From the NCBI GenBank assembly GCA_013400975.1, contig WBMZ01000197.1, forward strand, positions 1-64,000: a stretch of DNA of 64,000 bases, read 5' to 3'. Below are positions 25,329 through 40,300 of the stretch, in pieces (position 1 is the first letter of the stretch; each line of letters opens with the position of its first letter). The position numbers were made by a program, and so were the translations under genes. The notes below the pieces were generated by a model. The model saw only the letters and a list, made by a program, of their open reading frames with translations, was not told where the DNA came from and ran no database searches. Origin of the DNA: Atrichornis clamosus. Lineage: Eukaryota; Chordata; Aves; Passeriformes; Menuridae.

Positions 25329-28300
25329 AATATTAACATGTCACTGAGTTCAAATAGGATGGAATATGTGGGAGGTTTCATGCTAGTGACTTCCAGCCTT
25401 CTGTGACTGCCATGTTCCCAGTTATTGAAAGTCTGCATCTGACCCCCTGCTGATATGATAAATACACTGGCCCAGCCTCTCCCAAGCCACACGTACCTTT
25501 TTGCACATGCTAATCTGCATAACAGCATAGCTTATAAGTGCCTCCTTCAAATCGTGATTCTTTTGCTCTTTAAACCGTTCAATGTCAGCCCAGGCACTTT
25601 TCACAAAGTCTCTGAAATTAAAAGCAGTTATTTCTGTTAGTAAGTGCTTTCCGTGTTCCGCCCTCAGCTCTGGACACTCAGCAGAGAAGCTGTGTGTGAC
25701 AGAGCGCTCCATCTTTCCATCACTAAATCAAGTCGTGCCATTCTTATGTATCCTTCAGTGTCCTCATTTTACTGCCTAATTCTCCATCTTCTCAAGGTTT
25801 TTAACCTAGAGAATTAGTTTTACAGGATACATTAGCATGTTTGTTTGCTTTGGTGTTTTTGTCACAAGAAGCATCACTGCCATAGAACCAGTGTAAGTCA
25901 GAATATACTTTTTCTCTGAAGATTCTGTTGGGGTAACTAAGTATCTTTATTCAAACATTCAGCACATAACATGTTTCTTTTTCAATTGTCAAGTCGGAAT
26001 CTTCATCTCCTAACCATGAAAACTCACTTGTCAGGATGCGAAACAGTCAAGTACAACAAACGGTTACAAAGCAAATTTGACTTGGACAATTCACTTCAGT
26101 AATTAATGTTGTTGGTTTGGAGACATGTAGTCAGGTCTCCTTAACTAAAATGGAGGCAGGTATCTGTAATTATACTTTCATTTGAGCTGGACTAGTATTT
26201 ACTCGAAAATTGCTTCCAGAGCTACAAAAGCACATCTCCAGTACATCTGTCAAAATTATTAAGATATTGCACTTACTGAGTGTCTTGTTGTTTTGAACTA
26301 TTCATGAACTACTCTTATCTTTGCAGTTCTACCGCTCACATACCAGGACATACCACATTTACCCCATGTGTTATATGACAAACGTGCTTTGACAAAAATC
26401 ACATTGCTTTAAGAATGTTAGTTCCTATTTTTCATTTTTGCATTCCTGAAGAAAATTTCATTAGGGCACCAAGAAGCAGTTACTCAAACACAACTCACCA
26501 GACCTTCTAATCTCCTTCAAACAGGAGTAAGTCGTCCCCCACACGAGAAGCTGCAGAACACGAGCTCAGGACCCTTACACATAAACCAAACTAAATACGG
26601 TGTTTGAAGCAAATCAGCTTTTGAGTCTCAGCCTATTCAGCTGCAGACCTACAAGCCCACCTGCTAAATATATTACTAGTGGAACATAAAAGCATGCAAG
26701 TCAGCCATTAGAGTGGGCTCAGTAACTGGGAAAGTCATCAGGTTTTACATAAGCCATACACTCAGACCAGAAGCTAACTGCATGAACTACACTTTATTTC
26801 ACAACTTGCAGCTGACAGGAGCTTTTATAGACAGCTCATAAACACCAAGAATATATTAAAAACACTTATAAAAAGCAAACACCTTCAAGAGCATCCAGTC
26901 AAGGACTTTTGCTAAGACAAGTCTTGTGTTTTCTTTGAAACAGTCAAGCCCATTTACCTGCCCTCCAGATTTTTAGACTTCAGTTGCTCTTCTCCTTCCT
27001 GTATCTGCTCTTCTAGAACCTTTAGCTTGGCTTCCCTCTGCTCAGGGGTTTCTTGGCCAAAGAGCTTGCTGGTCATCCCCTTCAGGGAGAAAGTTCTCAC
27101 AGTCTACAAAAAACAAGGACACTCTAGGTTTGGGATTCCTGAGCACAACCACAAGACATCAGGTGACTTTTATCAGCATCTGTGCTTTTTCATATTATTC
27201 AGGTGATTTTTTGCTTTAACTAATTGATAAGTAGCTATGGTGGCTCAGGTTAGACTGAGCAAAGTGGGGAGGAGGTGATTTCATGTTGAAATGCTTTAAG
27301 GCTGATAGAGGTGAACTTTCAGAGCAGCCTTCCTGCTGAAGCAGCAAAGAAACTAAGTAAGAGAAACAAAAGCCATAAAGGTGTTCCATAAAGAGCATCA
27401 ACAGATCCAAGAGCAACATTAGGAATTCTAAAAAACTGTCAGTTACTATTTTCAGATAATGTTTTAGGTAACATCTTCCATATAAAAGGGACTAACACCA
27501 CATATCAGTAACACCCACTGTTCAAAAGGCAGAGGAAACCTTTCAGAATTTCCAGCATTTTGATCTTTAGGACAGAGTTGTCTGTGTTATTCTGCTCAAG
27601 TCATATTTACTGCAACCCTTTACTTGCTCAGTATTCAATAAAAGAAGTTTGGCACAAATAGCTTATGTCACTAAGAACCAAGTTACTTTAAATCTCACAT
27701 GTCTACAGCTGATATGATACCACTTCTCATAAGCAGCAGCCAGCATGCTGGTGCCATTTAAATATCATTCTAAGTAACTTGGCTCAAATAAAAAATAAAT
27801 TCAAAAAGAGGCATCTTGGAGAAGAAAGTGGAAAAAGACTCACTCCTGTTGCCAGCTCCTCACACTGCTGTTTCTTAGATGTTAAGTCCTGTGCAGCCAT
27901 TTCCAAATCATATTGCATTAGTTCATGTTTCCTGCAAACTGCCCTGAAAAGTAACAATGAAAGATCTGTCACATACTTTGTTTTGCTACGTTTCCCTCCA
28001 TTTAAACTTTACAAATGGCACCATGTTTTGGGGTTTTTTTGACAGGAAGCACCTCCAGTTATTTATCTAGCCCAAATTCAACAGCCCTAACACAGACTGC
28101 ATAGCTCTGCAAATGCTGTAGTCAAGCAAGCTTGGAACAAAGTATAAATAAAGTTCTCAGTACAGCAGCATTCTGCTCCTCTTTTTAGACTCATTCCAAG
28201 ACACACTCAGCAATACAAGCCCTACCACCTACTTAAGGATACCACTGTAAAATAGTTTAACTCATAATACATTACAGAAAAATCACAGCTTTGACAAAAG

Positions 28301-31300
28301 ATACCTGGAGATGGTATCTGTCACAGCAGCAATCCATCAGTCAATCATAAAATTTGCCACATTTTCTTTTTTAAACTATGAAACAAGAAACTGCTTCTAG
28401 ACTGTTACAGTGCCTTTCATCTGGAAAAGAGGAGTTTCCTCTGACCACCTGCAGTAAGTCCCAGCCCTGTGTGGGCTGACGATGATCCGTACTCCACAGC
28501 CGGATGCGCGTTCCTCTCCCAGGAGAGGCTACCAGTGCTCTGGCTTCCCACACAGCAGCCCTCACACTCACCAGCACCATCCTCTACAGCACTACTGGAC
28601 CTCGCCAAGAGGTTCAGAGCCAGCTCGTGGAAAGCACAATAGCTTCAGGCAAAGTCTTGCAGCATAAAGCAATCTGCTTTTGTGTCCACGCTGGCGAGGG
28701 ATGACTGTTTGATAAAGACTAACATAAACCAAAACAAAACTCGGTATTTAAATTCACAATACTGTACTGCAGATCAAAGGTGTATCAGGCACTTTGAAAG
28801 TTCCTGGAATTTGTAATGGCTGTAGCAGCTCTGTTTGGCCTATCTCATTAGAAAGCTGAAGCTTTCAGCACATTGGGGCACTATTACACCAGAAGCCAAG
28901 GAAACAGTGGAACTAGAGGAATAAACAGCATTTTTTCCAGAGTATACAGATTTTAACATTTCTGTCTCTTCAATACTGATCAGATCAGTTCTAATTTGTA
29001 TTGCCACTCACTTGGCAATCAAATACAAGTAAGCAAAAAGAGACGAGAACATGGAGACTCCACAACATTGAAATTTCCCCTTCTCAGAGAACAGAAGAGG
29101 ATACCAGACCAAATTCAACATCAACATCATATTAGAGAAAACAACTACAGCTTCCTTTTGAGTTGTGGATTTGTGTACACACCGCAGTGCTTCTGCATAG
29201 AAGAGATATTCCTTCAGCTGATCTGCATAGTGTTCCTCTTCTTCCAGTATGTCATCAATAGAAGCTGCATACCTAGGGAAAAACAGCCACAGCTAAATGT
29301 GAAGTTGCTTAATTTAATCTTTAACGATTCACATCCAGTAACAAGGGAGGACACCTGTTTGACAGAAACACCAGTGACAAAGTAAAAGAGTGAAGGGCAC
29401 TTCCAAAAAGGATTTTTTTCTTTGTTTTTAATTAAACTCTGAATCAGCTGATGTCAACATTCCTGTGGGCCTGTTTCTTTGGTTGTTACCACAATAAATC
29501 TCTTGACAAGTACCAAACCTATCATGAGTTTCCTGCTGAAGATGAGGCCATTTTTCTTACAGGAAAAAACCCCAATTTATTCCTTTTATTCAGTGGACTG
29601 TCAATAGGCAGCACCAAGACCAAAAACTGACACAGCGCAAAATAAATCCTTCAAGGCTTAAAGCATTAAGGCACAGGAATGTCTACATCATATCTTCTGA
29701 AAAGCAAAGAGGCTGCTTTCATGGCTCATTATTCAGCCTGAGTACAAGATAACTCACAGTGGTGCCTGAACACCACAACATTAAGTCCCTTCAGCTCCTT
29801 CAGAGTCTACAGCTTTGTCTGCTGTGTAAGTCAGGCATATGAATTCAGAGCAACAGGAAGTTTAACCCTCATTTTAAGGTGAAATCTGAAGCACAAGGGC
29901 TTGGACCAACTCTGCAGCTCTTGCATTCAGTAATTTTGCTATTTAGGCTGATGTCTCCTAAAAATGGCAAAAAGCACTTTATTTTTCTAGTTTCTTCTGC
30001 TTATTTGATAGTATATAGTAGGTTCTTGCTAACCAAGGTGACTGTCTTGGATGCATTTGCAGGGACAGGCCTACAGCTAAGCACATCTCAGCACAGCAAC
30101 AGAAATAAGATTCCACTTTAACCCAGCACACAGGGCATGTGCCACTGGAGATAAACAGAATGAATGAGATCCCACACAAATACCTTCATCTATTCTGCTA
30201 ACTCAGTCTGGATTCTCAGGCATGTGGCAATCCCTCATACATCTGCAGGCTCTCTGAAGTGAGCATATGTCCATTCTCCTCTAGCAACCAGAACAACGTG
30301 ACCCAAATGCTAATTATAGCACCTCTTGGCTTTCAAGTTTTTGCAGTCTTTGAATTTTTCCCTTTCTTCCTGTGCCTCTGCAGTAACTGGCTCTATGGAA
30401 GAGGTTGCAGAGTCTCAAGCTGAAAGGGAACTGGGAATATTAATTTGGGAAGTTTGCAAGTATGATGAGCAGTTTTGATGCTTTGCAAAATCAGACATGG
30501 CACAGCCAGGAAAAGCCCTACCAAGGCTATTGGTGATGAATAAACATAACATATGAAGTGGTCAGCAACAGCAGACCAGTTTAAGTGAAGGGGTAAAAGA
30601 ACAGGGAGAACAAGAATTCACATTATGAATCAAAGTAAGGAATAAGTCCCAACCGCTGGAAAATACACTTGTTCTGAAAAAAATCCTGCAGCCACACAGG
30701 CCACAAATGGCTTACCCTCTCTATTTTTAAGTTCTGAAGTGCAATAATTTTAGCATAGTGGTTAGATTTCTCAGGGCAGCAGATGGACCACATTTCAGTT
30801 TCAAGTAAGATCTAAGTTTAGAGCAGAATTAGAGCTCATCTATGGCAGATTAATTCTCAGAAAAAAAGCTGAAACCAACCAAACAAATAATTCCACCAAA
30901 TTCTGCCTTACCTGGACAGGGTATTCATAATGAGTTTGATTTGAAAAAAAAAAAAGTAGTAAAACAAGCTACATTTCTGACTACCTTAACTTAGGCAAAC
31001 TAGGGAAAGTGTAAGAAGAAACACTGCAGTAAGTTCTAAAGGTACCTAACATATTCTCACTCTTTGTGTGAGCTGTCAACTAAACCCTTGTTTCAGTTTA
31101 GACTGGTTCAATCCGTAATGACAGTCTAGTTGATACAGAGATAAAGGGTCACTCATTAATAGAATAAAGGACAGAAGTCAAAGGTCTGGCATTTTTTCCT
31201 TTCATCTTTTAAATGCTAGTTATAGCCATTCACTCCAGCTTTCTCAGCATACTCTGTCACTTTAGAAGCCTCATCTTGTAATACAGCCCACACCAGAGAA

Positions 31301-34300
31301 GCTCTGGGATGTCTTCTCCAAACATTAAGCTGTTATAGATCATGCTAAACAATAACAACTCAAAAGCTTAAATAAACATCTAGTAAAGACCACAGCATAT
31401 GGGGTAGATAGAGAATAATTAAATTCATTTTGAAGTTTAACATCTATATTAGGCAACCTTCTAGAAGCAGCTTTCAGTTGCAATAAACTTCTGCCTGATG
31501 TTATGGGAATGGTAACTGAACTGGTAAGTTATACTTTCAAGAGATCATAGATATGAACCTTATTGGCAGGAGACTACACGGGTCACTGAATGAGTTCCTG
31601 AATCTCACAACTGCTGCTTCTTGCTAGATTGTCACTAAGGGATTACTGTTATAGAAGAGTGCCAGAGCAGACGAGGTGTCAGACAATGAAAGCTAGCTCA
31701 GACTTCATGCAGTGATTAAAATTACCCAGAATAGCAGTTACACACTGCCATTACTCTGGATCTTTACCCTGTGTTACAGACAAATATTAAATATTTTGGA
31801 TGTATGGAGAGGGTTCAGCCTCCTGACTGAGAAGTGAGACAAACTTCTTTTAACTGGTAATGCATTTCCAGGTGTTTAACATCTAGGTGTGGTGTATGTG
31901 AACCACTGAAAATGTACTTGTGATTCCTTAGTTCCACTGTATTATACCATGTTTTCATAATCTCTTCAATTTCTACCTACAACAACAGGTGCTTAACATT
32001 GCATTCCACCTCTACTTCAATTATTTTTCTTCTAAAAGTAGAATGCATTCTCCATTTCTTTATTCTCACCCAGAGCCCTCTGCCTAAAAAACATTATAGC
32101 TTTTCTTGGATGCAAACCACCCCATTAGTCAAAACAGAGAACTGTGAATAATTTATTCAGAGGGGGTCAAATTCTTAAATGATTTGATAAAACCGGAATT
32201 ACTCTGAAGAAGCTGAGGGCACGGCTTGTCATACCTTCCACTTAACAAGTCCAATAACAATTGACAACTTGATAACTTAACCACACCAATGACAATCAGG
32301 CAGTAGTACATATGTAAATCTGCACTGTAAACTAAACCTGCGAACTTTATTTCCACACATATTACACTTTATCAGCAAAAATACTGTATGAAGTGCCAAA
32401 CACCTTCCACCTCTTGCTGGAGTTGTTACTTATTTGTTGTGTGGGATTACAGAACAGGAATCAGCGTGGTAAGAAATGCTGTTTCAGTTACTATACGTGA
32501 CTACCTGAAAAGCAGAAGTCATGAGCCTAGAATACCACTTCTGGGAGCACTCTCAAGTGCTAGACTCTTATTTTGAAGGCTGTGCTTCACATACTCTGCC
32601 AAATGACTCTAAAGATGCAAAGAGAGGATTTTTTACTTTATTATATCCAGTCAGTGTTCGTTTCAAGAAGCCATTGGAGTTTTTGGGCCGATTAATTAAC
32701 TTTCTTAACTCCCTGTAATTAAGTCCAAATCTGTGTACCATCTACCGCATGGTACAAAATGCTGCTATCAAAACCAAATGGATCTCATCAGGTCTGCAGT
32801 ACATTAAAGTTGTATTCCACCAGTTTCTGGCATAGTAGCTTAAAAGAAAAACTGGAAGAATTCCAAACACTTCTACAATTTCAAAATAATAATAAAAAAA
32901 GAAACCCCTCTGGTTCTCCTGAGGCTTTTTGAGCTACTTAATACAGTATATGGATGCTAAAACTGTGCCAGCATCCAAGTCACAGAAACACTGTATACCT
33001 AAAAACAACGCACCCCCAGCTTTCTCGGTACTCATATGTACTTTGGGTTTGAGGGAAAAGAGAGGAAAGAGGGAGAGTTCCACATCTGGCTTACATCAAA
33101 CTATCAGATATTCAGTCAGTACTTACACATCCATGTGGTGGCCAGCACTCTGCAAACCATCCCCCATCTCCTTTTCTATTGCACTCCACTCACTGTAGGA
33201 AAAACAAACGAGAAACAACATCACACATGAAGGGTATGGGAAGTTAATAAGCTGCATCCTGTATATAGTTTCTTTCCAGGTGACACCTGAATGGAAACTG
33301 CCTCCAACTTAGACTTGGTCAAACTGTTTTCTTTAAGGAGCAGCACTGACAACGTGGCAAGGCTATTTATGGCACTCTGTTAAACAATTGTCCCTAAACT
33401 CATCGTCACAAATATACTTAGTTTAGGACTGGTTTTGAACATGAAATCTTTTTTAAATAGCTGAAACTCAATGTAAAACAAAACCAAACGAACAAAACCA
33501 AACCACCTAGCACTTAATATAAATGGGGTGAGGTACAACAACAATGATGAATTTTCTGAAACATAATTTGGTCTAATATGCTCACCAAACAGAAACAGCT
33601 TTCCAGACTTACAAGACATCAGATATAAGCCTCTCATTCCAAAAACCAAAGGGTGGCATTTGACTTTTGTAAGCATTTTACTTCTCCTGAAACCATTTGA
33701 TGTATGTAGCTTTCTGTTTTCATAGTATACTGCTGTTTAGTTCTTTTCATTAAAAAAAAATATCAACTTGCAATAGTCTCATTACTGCAACTACCTATTT
33801 ACATTAGGAAGACTATTTAGATAAAGAAAGAAAGAGAGCTACAATAAAGATAGCAAGAAACTTGTTCTGGACATCCTGATATGTACCCTGCCATTTTAAT
33901 TATGTTCTCAGCTTTGAGAAACCTTATGAGAGTTCTTAGTTACAAGAATTACACCCACAACTCTTTTTACAAGGAAAAAAGGAGAGGTTCCCCTTATATT
34001 TCACATAATTTATGTGTAATGCCTCTATTCTGTTCTTCATTTTTTCATAAACATTCCACTCTGCTGATGTTGACATTTGTTTGTCTTTGTGTTATTACAG
34101 AACTACACCTAATTTCATTTTAAAACCCCCAATGAGAAAGACATCTGCAATCCATTAACCCAGAGAATTAAATTTAGCACTTGAACAGTGTGTAGAAGCA
34201 AGAGGTTTCCCTTAACCAGAAGTTTAGATTCTTTAATTCTCCAGTGAGATGGAAAATTTGAGCATGCAATTCCCTCATATAAATCAAAAAAACAATTGGC

Positions 34301-37300
34301 AAATTCACTTCTAAAAGCTACTAAAATTGGATAGATATAATTGTTGATTAAAAGGGCCTAGAAGCTTTTCAGAGACAACTGCATGAAGAATAGTGAGTTA
34401 CTTTCTGAAGAAATAAAATGCCAACACAGCAGCAAAAGGCCCAAAGGTCTGGCATCCAAAACAAAAAGCTAAAGTCTTTCACAAGAGACTAAGCTCAGCA
34501 GACCCGGAGATCTCTGCATGCAGCACAGTAATCTCACTAGAACTGCAATACAGAGTTCTTCAAGATAGACAATGAAATGTTTCAGATATACTTTTCAAAA
34601 GCATAACAACATAATAAACAAATTCCCTTCTTTCCCCCCATACCTGTCAATGTATTTCAAAATTGGATGAAGTCTTACCTGAATACTCTTCCATAGTTGC
34701 CATGGACTTTATAGACACCATAAAGCCGGTCTGCTACCCTCTAAAACATTTTAGAGACAGGTTTTGGTCATCAACATTAAGTGCAATTGCTTTGTGAAAA
34801 TCTACATACAAATTCCAAGCTAAAGCCCAAATGTTCTTACACAGGTAAACAAGATTAGGCCTAAATCTAATCTAAGTCACTACTGAAATGAAAAAAAAAA
34901 ATCAACAGCATTAAGTCTTGGAAGACTGAAGTCACAATCAAGGCTATGTTGAAAAGCAGCATTTCAAGTGTATCTTTGGAAGTGCTCATTGATAGGACAT
35001 ATCTATGGAGACCGTAAATAATCAAGATCCCTTCAATTTTTGATAACCAAATATAAGGCACCCTTTATCCAAATAATGCCAAATTTATGCACACACTTGT
35101 TTATTTAATTTACAGATGACAAGACAGAAGTCCATCCTGACAGCAAGATTGTAGGGAAACCTCCAGTAAAATTCTAATAAGTGACTTGATTTTTCCACCC
35201 AGCGCAGTGAACTGAGGGAAAGCAAATGAACTATCCATTGCAGAACTTACTGCTCAAGTTAGAGGCCATTTCAGCTGTTTGGAGTGCCAGTACCTGCTGC
35301 AGCCAGCACAACAATGCTGGCAACAACCTCAGGAGAAGACACATGTACACTCCGAAGTGTAAATTGTAATCCAGATAATGCTCTTGGAATTGTGATGTAC
35401 CAATGAACGAGAGTGAGCTGCAAGAGCTACCATTGTTATTATTATGTCTGTCACAGCAGCAGTAAAAAGGGAAAATAAACAAATTGACCAACAGATCTCA
35501 CATACACAGCCCTGAGAAAACAGGACTGTCTGTAGAACACCAGAGATTAATCCTCTCAAGAAGCTGAGCTCAACAGGACAATCCTTTACCGTTCTCTCTG
35601 CTGCATAGCTTCCATCAAAAATTGTATCTCTGTTAAACATACTTAAAAGAAGTATCATGCTCTCATTAAATAATAACCTTGCACTCTCAATCCATAGAGT
35701 ATCTTGATGCGTGACATAATTGTTCTCATCATTAGAAAGACTATTATCCATTATAGATGAAAGAACAAGCCAAAAAAAGAAAAAGCACACTGGGAGGCAT
35801 AAAGGATTCATACTACAAGCTCTGGAAAACAATGTGTTATATGTCTGAGCAGAAAACTGTGTTTTGGGGCCCTTCCCAAACCAAACATCCAGCACAAGCA
35901 ACTTGTCTGCAGAGTAGAGAGAAGCAGACACCTTGATCCTCTTTAAAACACCTCCCTCTGATACATGACCATCACAGGACAGGGCGGATGAGCATCATGC
36001 ACTGTCAAACTCAACCATCATACCTGGAACTGCCCCCTCCCAAATCTGTACAAAGTCAGTGCCCCCACCTCTTGCTGTCTCCTGCTCCACACTCCAGAGA
36101 CAGACTACCTCAGGCAAAACTGCCCTTATTCTAGAACACATACACCACTTCTCTTGACTAAACAAGAAATACTGCCTTATAAATAAATCATACTATTTGT
36201 CACGACACTCATGGGAAATACTTACAGCTCTGACTCGCAGAAGGTGTGAGATGACAGACTGCAGTTCATCGCTATAGTGTTTTAGCTCCGTGAATCTCCT
36301 GGGAGCAGGAAACAGATAGTACATCATTAGCCATCATGAAAGCAAGCTCTCACAGCATGCACAACGAGCCACAACCCTGCGGCCAGCGGACGGAGCCTGG
36401 ATTGTGCTGGACTGGAATTAGCTGAAGACTCCTAAAGGAGTGACTGCTGAGTCTAATTTCCCTAAAGCAAACAAACATCCCAACACTCACATAACTGCTG
36501 GTTTTTTTTAATATGCAAATACTGAAGGTTCAGATCAATTTAAGAGATAAAATGTCATGACATAAATGTAGTTAGCTGAAGTTACTACATCACTGTTTTG
36601 TTGTTTGGGGATTTTTTTATGGGATTTAAAAATGCAAGGGTTAGTGAACAGGAAAGCTTCAAATAAGTATAAAGCCAAAATCTGTTGAAGCATATTTCCT
36701 AACAAAACCATGTTCCCATTTCTGCCCTGACAAAGATACTTTACTTTTAAGCTGCCTCTATCGAGTTTTGGGTACAGCTTTTCAGGGGTTCAAGGAAGCA
36801 TTCACAACGTACCACAATTCCTCTAAGGCTAATCCATTCAGTAATTGTAACATTTTATATAAATATATACATCCTGTTGAGACTTGTACCATGCACAGGG
36901 GTCATGTATGGCTAAAAGCCATCAAATCACTACGTCTCAACAAAGTACCAGTCAGGGAAGTCATTGTGAGTGACCATCTTAACACTGCTGACCTATCACT
37001 TATCAGCCAGCCCAATTAAGTTTTGGAGGCAGTTTAAGCTGATACCTTTAGCTCTTGCCAATAACAAAGGTGAATCGTTTGCCACAGCTTTGCTAATGAC
37101 AGGTAACTAATTAAACCACCGCAACAGCCTCTTGTGTGCACATAAACCCTCCCTACTACACACAAGCCTACCTCATGACCCACTTTGGTACACAACAGTG
37201 TATTTATCTCATCCAGATGGGAAGCCAGAAACACCTTTATCTAAATTACTAAACGATGATGTGAAAATAAACACTGAAGGATATCACTAGAATTAAGGAA

Positions 37301-40300
37301 CGGGAGAGTAAGATTAGCATTCCAGGTTGATGCTGCAGAATGAAAAAAAACTCCATCTCTCCTCCCACCAGAGGCACACAGTCAGGCTTTGTATTTCAGA
37401 ATAGCTTGTACCCAAGAGGTCTTACTGAAATGAGCTGGGTCGCTTGCTTTGGATGACCAAGTATAAAATTCCAAGGATTTTCATTTAACACCTCTTCCTC
37501 CCCTGCTAGGAAGTCTTCCCCTAAAATATTCTCGTCCTTACATTCAGGAAGTAGAAGCTTTATTACGACTTCTCATATTTTTTCATTTCCAAGAAGCATC
37601 TTTTATAGTATTATGACACACACAGGGTTAAAGTACATAAAAAGATTTAAAAGTTAGCAGAGAAACTGTATGGAAAAAAGAAATGTAGTCACTGATCTGC
37701 ACAGTGGGATTTAGAGAGAAATCTTTTCAGTTTACACTTTATAAAATATGCACCAGGCCTGCATGTCAGACAGCTGCAGACACATACAGTGAAGATACTT
37801 GAAATAATTGAACTAAAAACAAAAGATTAAAAAGCATGCCTCCACCTCAGGAAGACTCCCCTTTCCATTCCAGAAATTTATAATGGAAAGTTTTATTTAT
37901 CCTGTTTTGCTGCAAGAAATCTTTTAGGAATGCTGTACTCCCTGAAGGCAAGAGTCAGGAGCCTAGGAGGACTTTCAGTATCCTAGCCTCCAGCAGCAAT
38001 ACATCTTCTCCCATACCAATTCCTCCTCAGTCAAAAAAAGAAAAAATTAAAGTTACTACTTCAGAACCAAGCTGTCGTATTTCTTTTTTTTTTGGTCTCA
38101 TAAAAGCATAAACCAAACTGCTGCTTTTTTTTTCCAATCTTGTGTGAAGGTTGAACATTTTACCAATATAATTTTCAGGAAAAACTGTTTTTAAGAGACT
38201 GGTGGTGTTGCAGATTTCAAGTTTATTTTTCAAGTATTTGCTTAAGTCCTACCCATTGCACATGTAAAAAAAAATAAATTACATAATTAGAAAGTAATTT
38301 CCAAACAGAACTCTGTGAGGCACACAAAGGGATGCTTACTCTCCAGTGTATCCTAACAGTAGAAGTGTGAAACAAGACACAGTTTTGGCAATCAGTAACT
38401 GAGGCTTTTTTAACTAGCACTTTTCACTTGGTTTTACTGGTTCTGCAACATTACTAACAGTCTAGATACTTAACTGAGCTATTAAATAGAACTGGAGACA
38501 CAAATGAAGAACTGATTGGGTCATATTGGTGTAGAAACACCAGCAGGTCTCTTAAAAATATCTTTTATGATACTGGCAAGGAAGAAAGTTTCCTTTACAG
38601 TAGACAGCATTTTGATATAAGTTATTTACTTTGTGCATTTTATGCAGCAGTATTCCTCCCTGCATCAGGGAAGGCAGTGCCATGTTTTTTTGAGGGAAGA
38701 TACTACAAGAACAGAACTGTTCACTAAACAAGACATTTGTCTGAATAACCAAACAAAAAAGACCCAAAGAGCTACTTGAAAAAAAGTCTGCCTTAGGAAA
38801 GGATTTACTGTTTTCTAAAGACATCTTCCACCAAAAAACAAAAGCTGTGGTTTTGATTAAAGCCCAGAAAGAGAATGAAAGGATGGGTGCCATGAAGCCA
38901 AGTCAGAGAGGTCTGCAGTAGATACAAATTCACCTCTGGGTACCTGAATACCATATTTATACCACCACTTAATTCCACCATTAAAACTATAAATTGCTGC
39001 CCACAGGAGAAGGTTTCGTTTCCAGTCTACATTTGGCCTCGAAGAGCAGCCTTGTTTCAGCTGCATAAAGCTCCTCACGTTGCCAAGCTGAAGGGTGCAG
39101 CTCCACAGAACTGCAAGGCCATCCAGGCTGGGAGCTCAGCTATTCCTCACCTGAACCTCTCCTGGCCCAGGAACATGAAAGCCTACACTCCACACAGAAG
39201 TCACACCTTTTGTTTCAGCGAGGTGAGCTTGCTGAAACACTTCACCACCCAGCCACACAAGCACCAAAGGTAAACAGAGGGGCCAGGCATCACATCCCAG
39301 GCAGCTCAAGTGCAAGTGAGCTGGGCAGAGCAAGGCACTGTCCCTCCTGTTAGGGGGATGCTACAGCAAAAGACAAGCAAACAACTTCTGCTCACCTGTT
39401 ATTTATTGAACAATTTGTACCCCCATGTTCAATCTGGAAGTTCTGTAGCTGGCAGAACACAACTGAAAACATGTGCCAACTCTCAAGTGCTGTGGAGGCC
39501 CTACCAAGACACACACTCAGGGACTGTTTTTGTTACAAACCCTTTTCTCATGTTTTCCTTGTATTAACTCTTTTCCTGCTTTTTAACAAGCCACTTCTCA
39601 CAATAGCTTTGCTTTCGGAAACATTGGTACCTCAAAAGGTAAGAGGAATTCCTTAAACACTCTTGCCCACCTATGCCTGTAGTCAGACTTCTGGCAGTTT
39701 CCCTGCGGTGAGAGGAGGAAAAGCTAACTCCTATTAGCCACAGAGGAAGATGACTGAGGATGATGCATTCAAACAAGGGGCCAATTTCACCTGCAGATAC
39801 AGAGAGAATTTCTGTCTTCCAATCTCATTCATGAATGTTACATTTTATGTTAAACCCTAGCTAAAAGAGTTCCCACATGCCACAGAGGGCTGTAAAGACA
39901 AGCACAGTAAAAATGCAGGGACTGGACCAATTCACAGGTAAGTCTATAAGGAGGTTCAGAAAGGTATGTACCCTGTAATATCCTTCATACAATACCTAAA
40001 ATACCCACAGATTCTATGGAAGGACAAAGGGAACAGACAACAGAAAGCAGTCAGACACATGGGCTCTCCATTAAGAGCGTCTCCTACTGCCACTGCTGGA
40101 CAGCAGGTGAAACCAAAAGGGCACTGCAGGGCTCTCCATGGCTTATGGATGGCAAGCAGCAACACCTCGTGGCCCCATTGCTGCACGCTGATGTTTATAA
40201 CTACTGCAGAAGTAGAAACTCCCATTTTACCTTTTCCACATCACCTCGGGTGTGATGAACTTCCCACTACATACACTGACAATTCTGAGCAGTTTTTCCA

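Larger units (their letters stand above)
25126..29182 (-). other. SNX4 introns 10-13
   Basis: Intron 10 is 27944-29182, intron 11 is 27104-27843, intron 12 is 25612-26957 and intron 13 is 25126-25496 (371 nt). Apart from the (TA)n tract in intron 13, nothing else was recognised. Confidence 0.8.
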
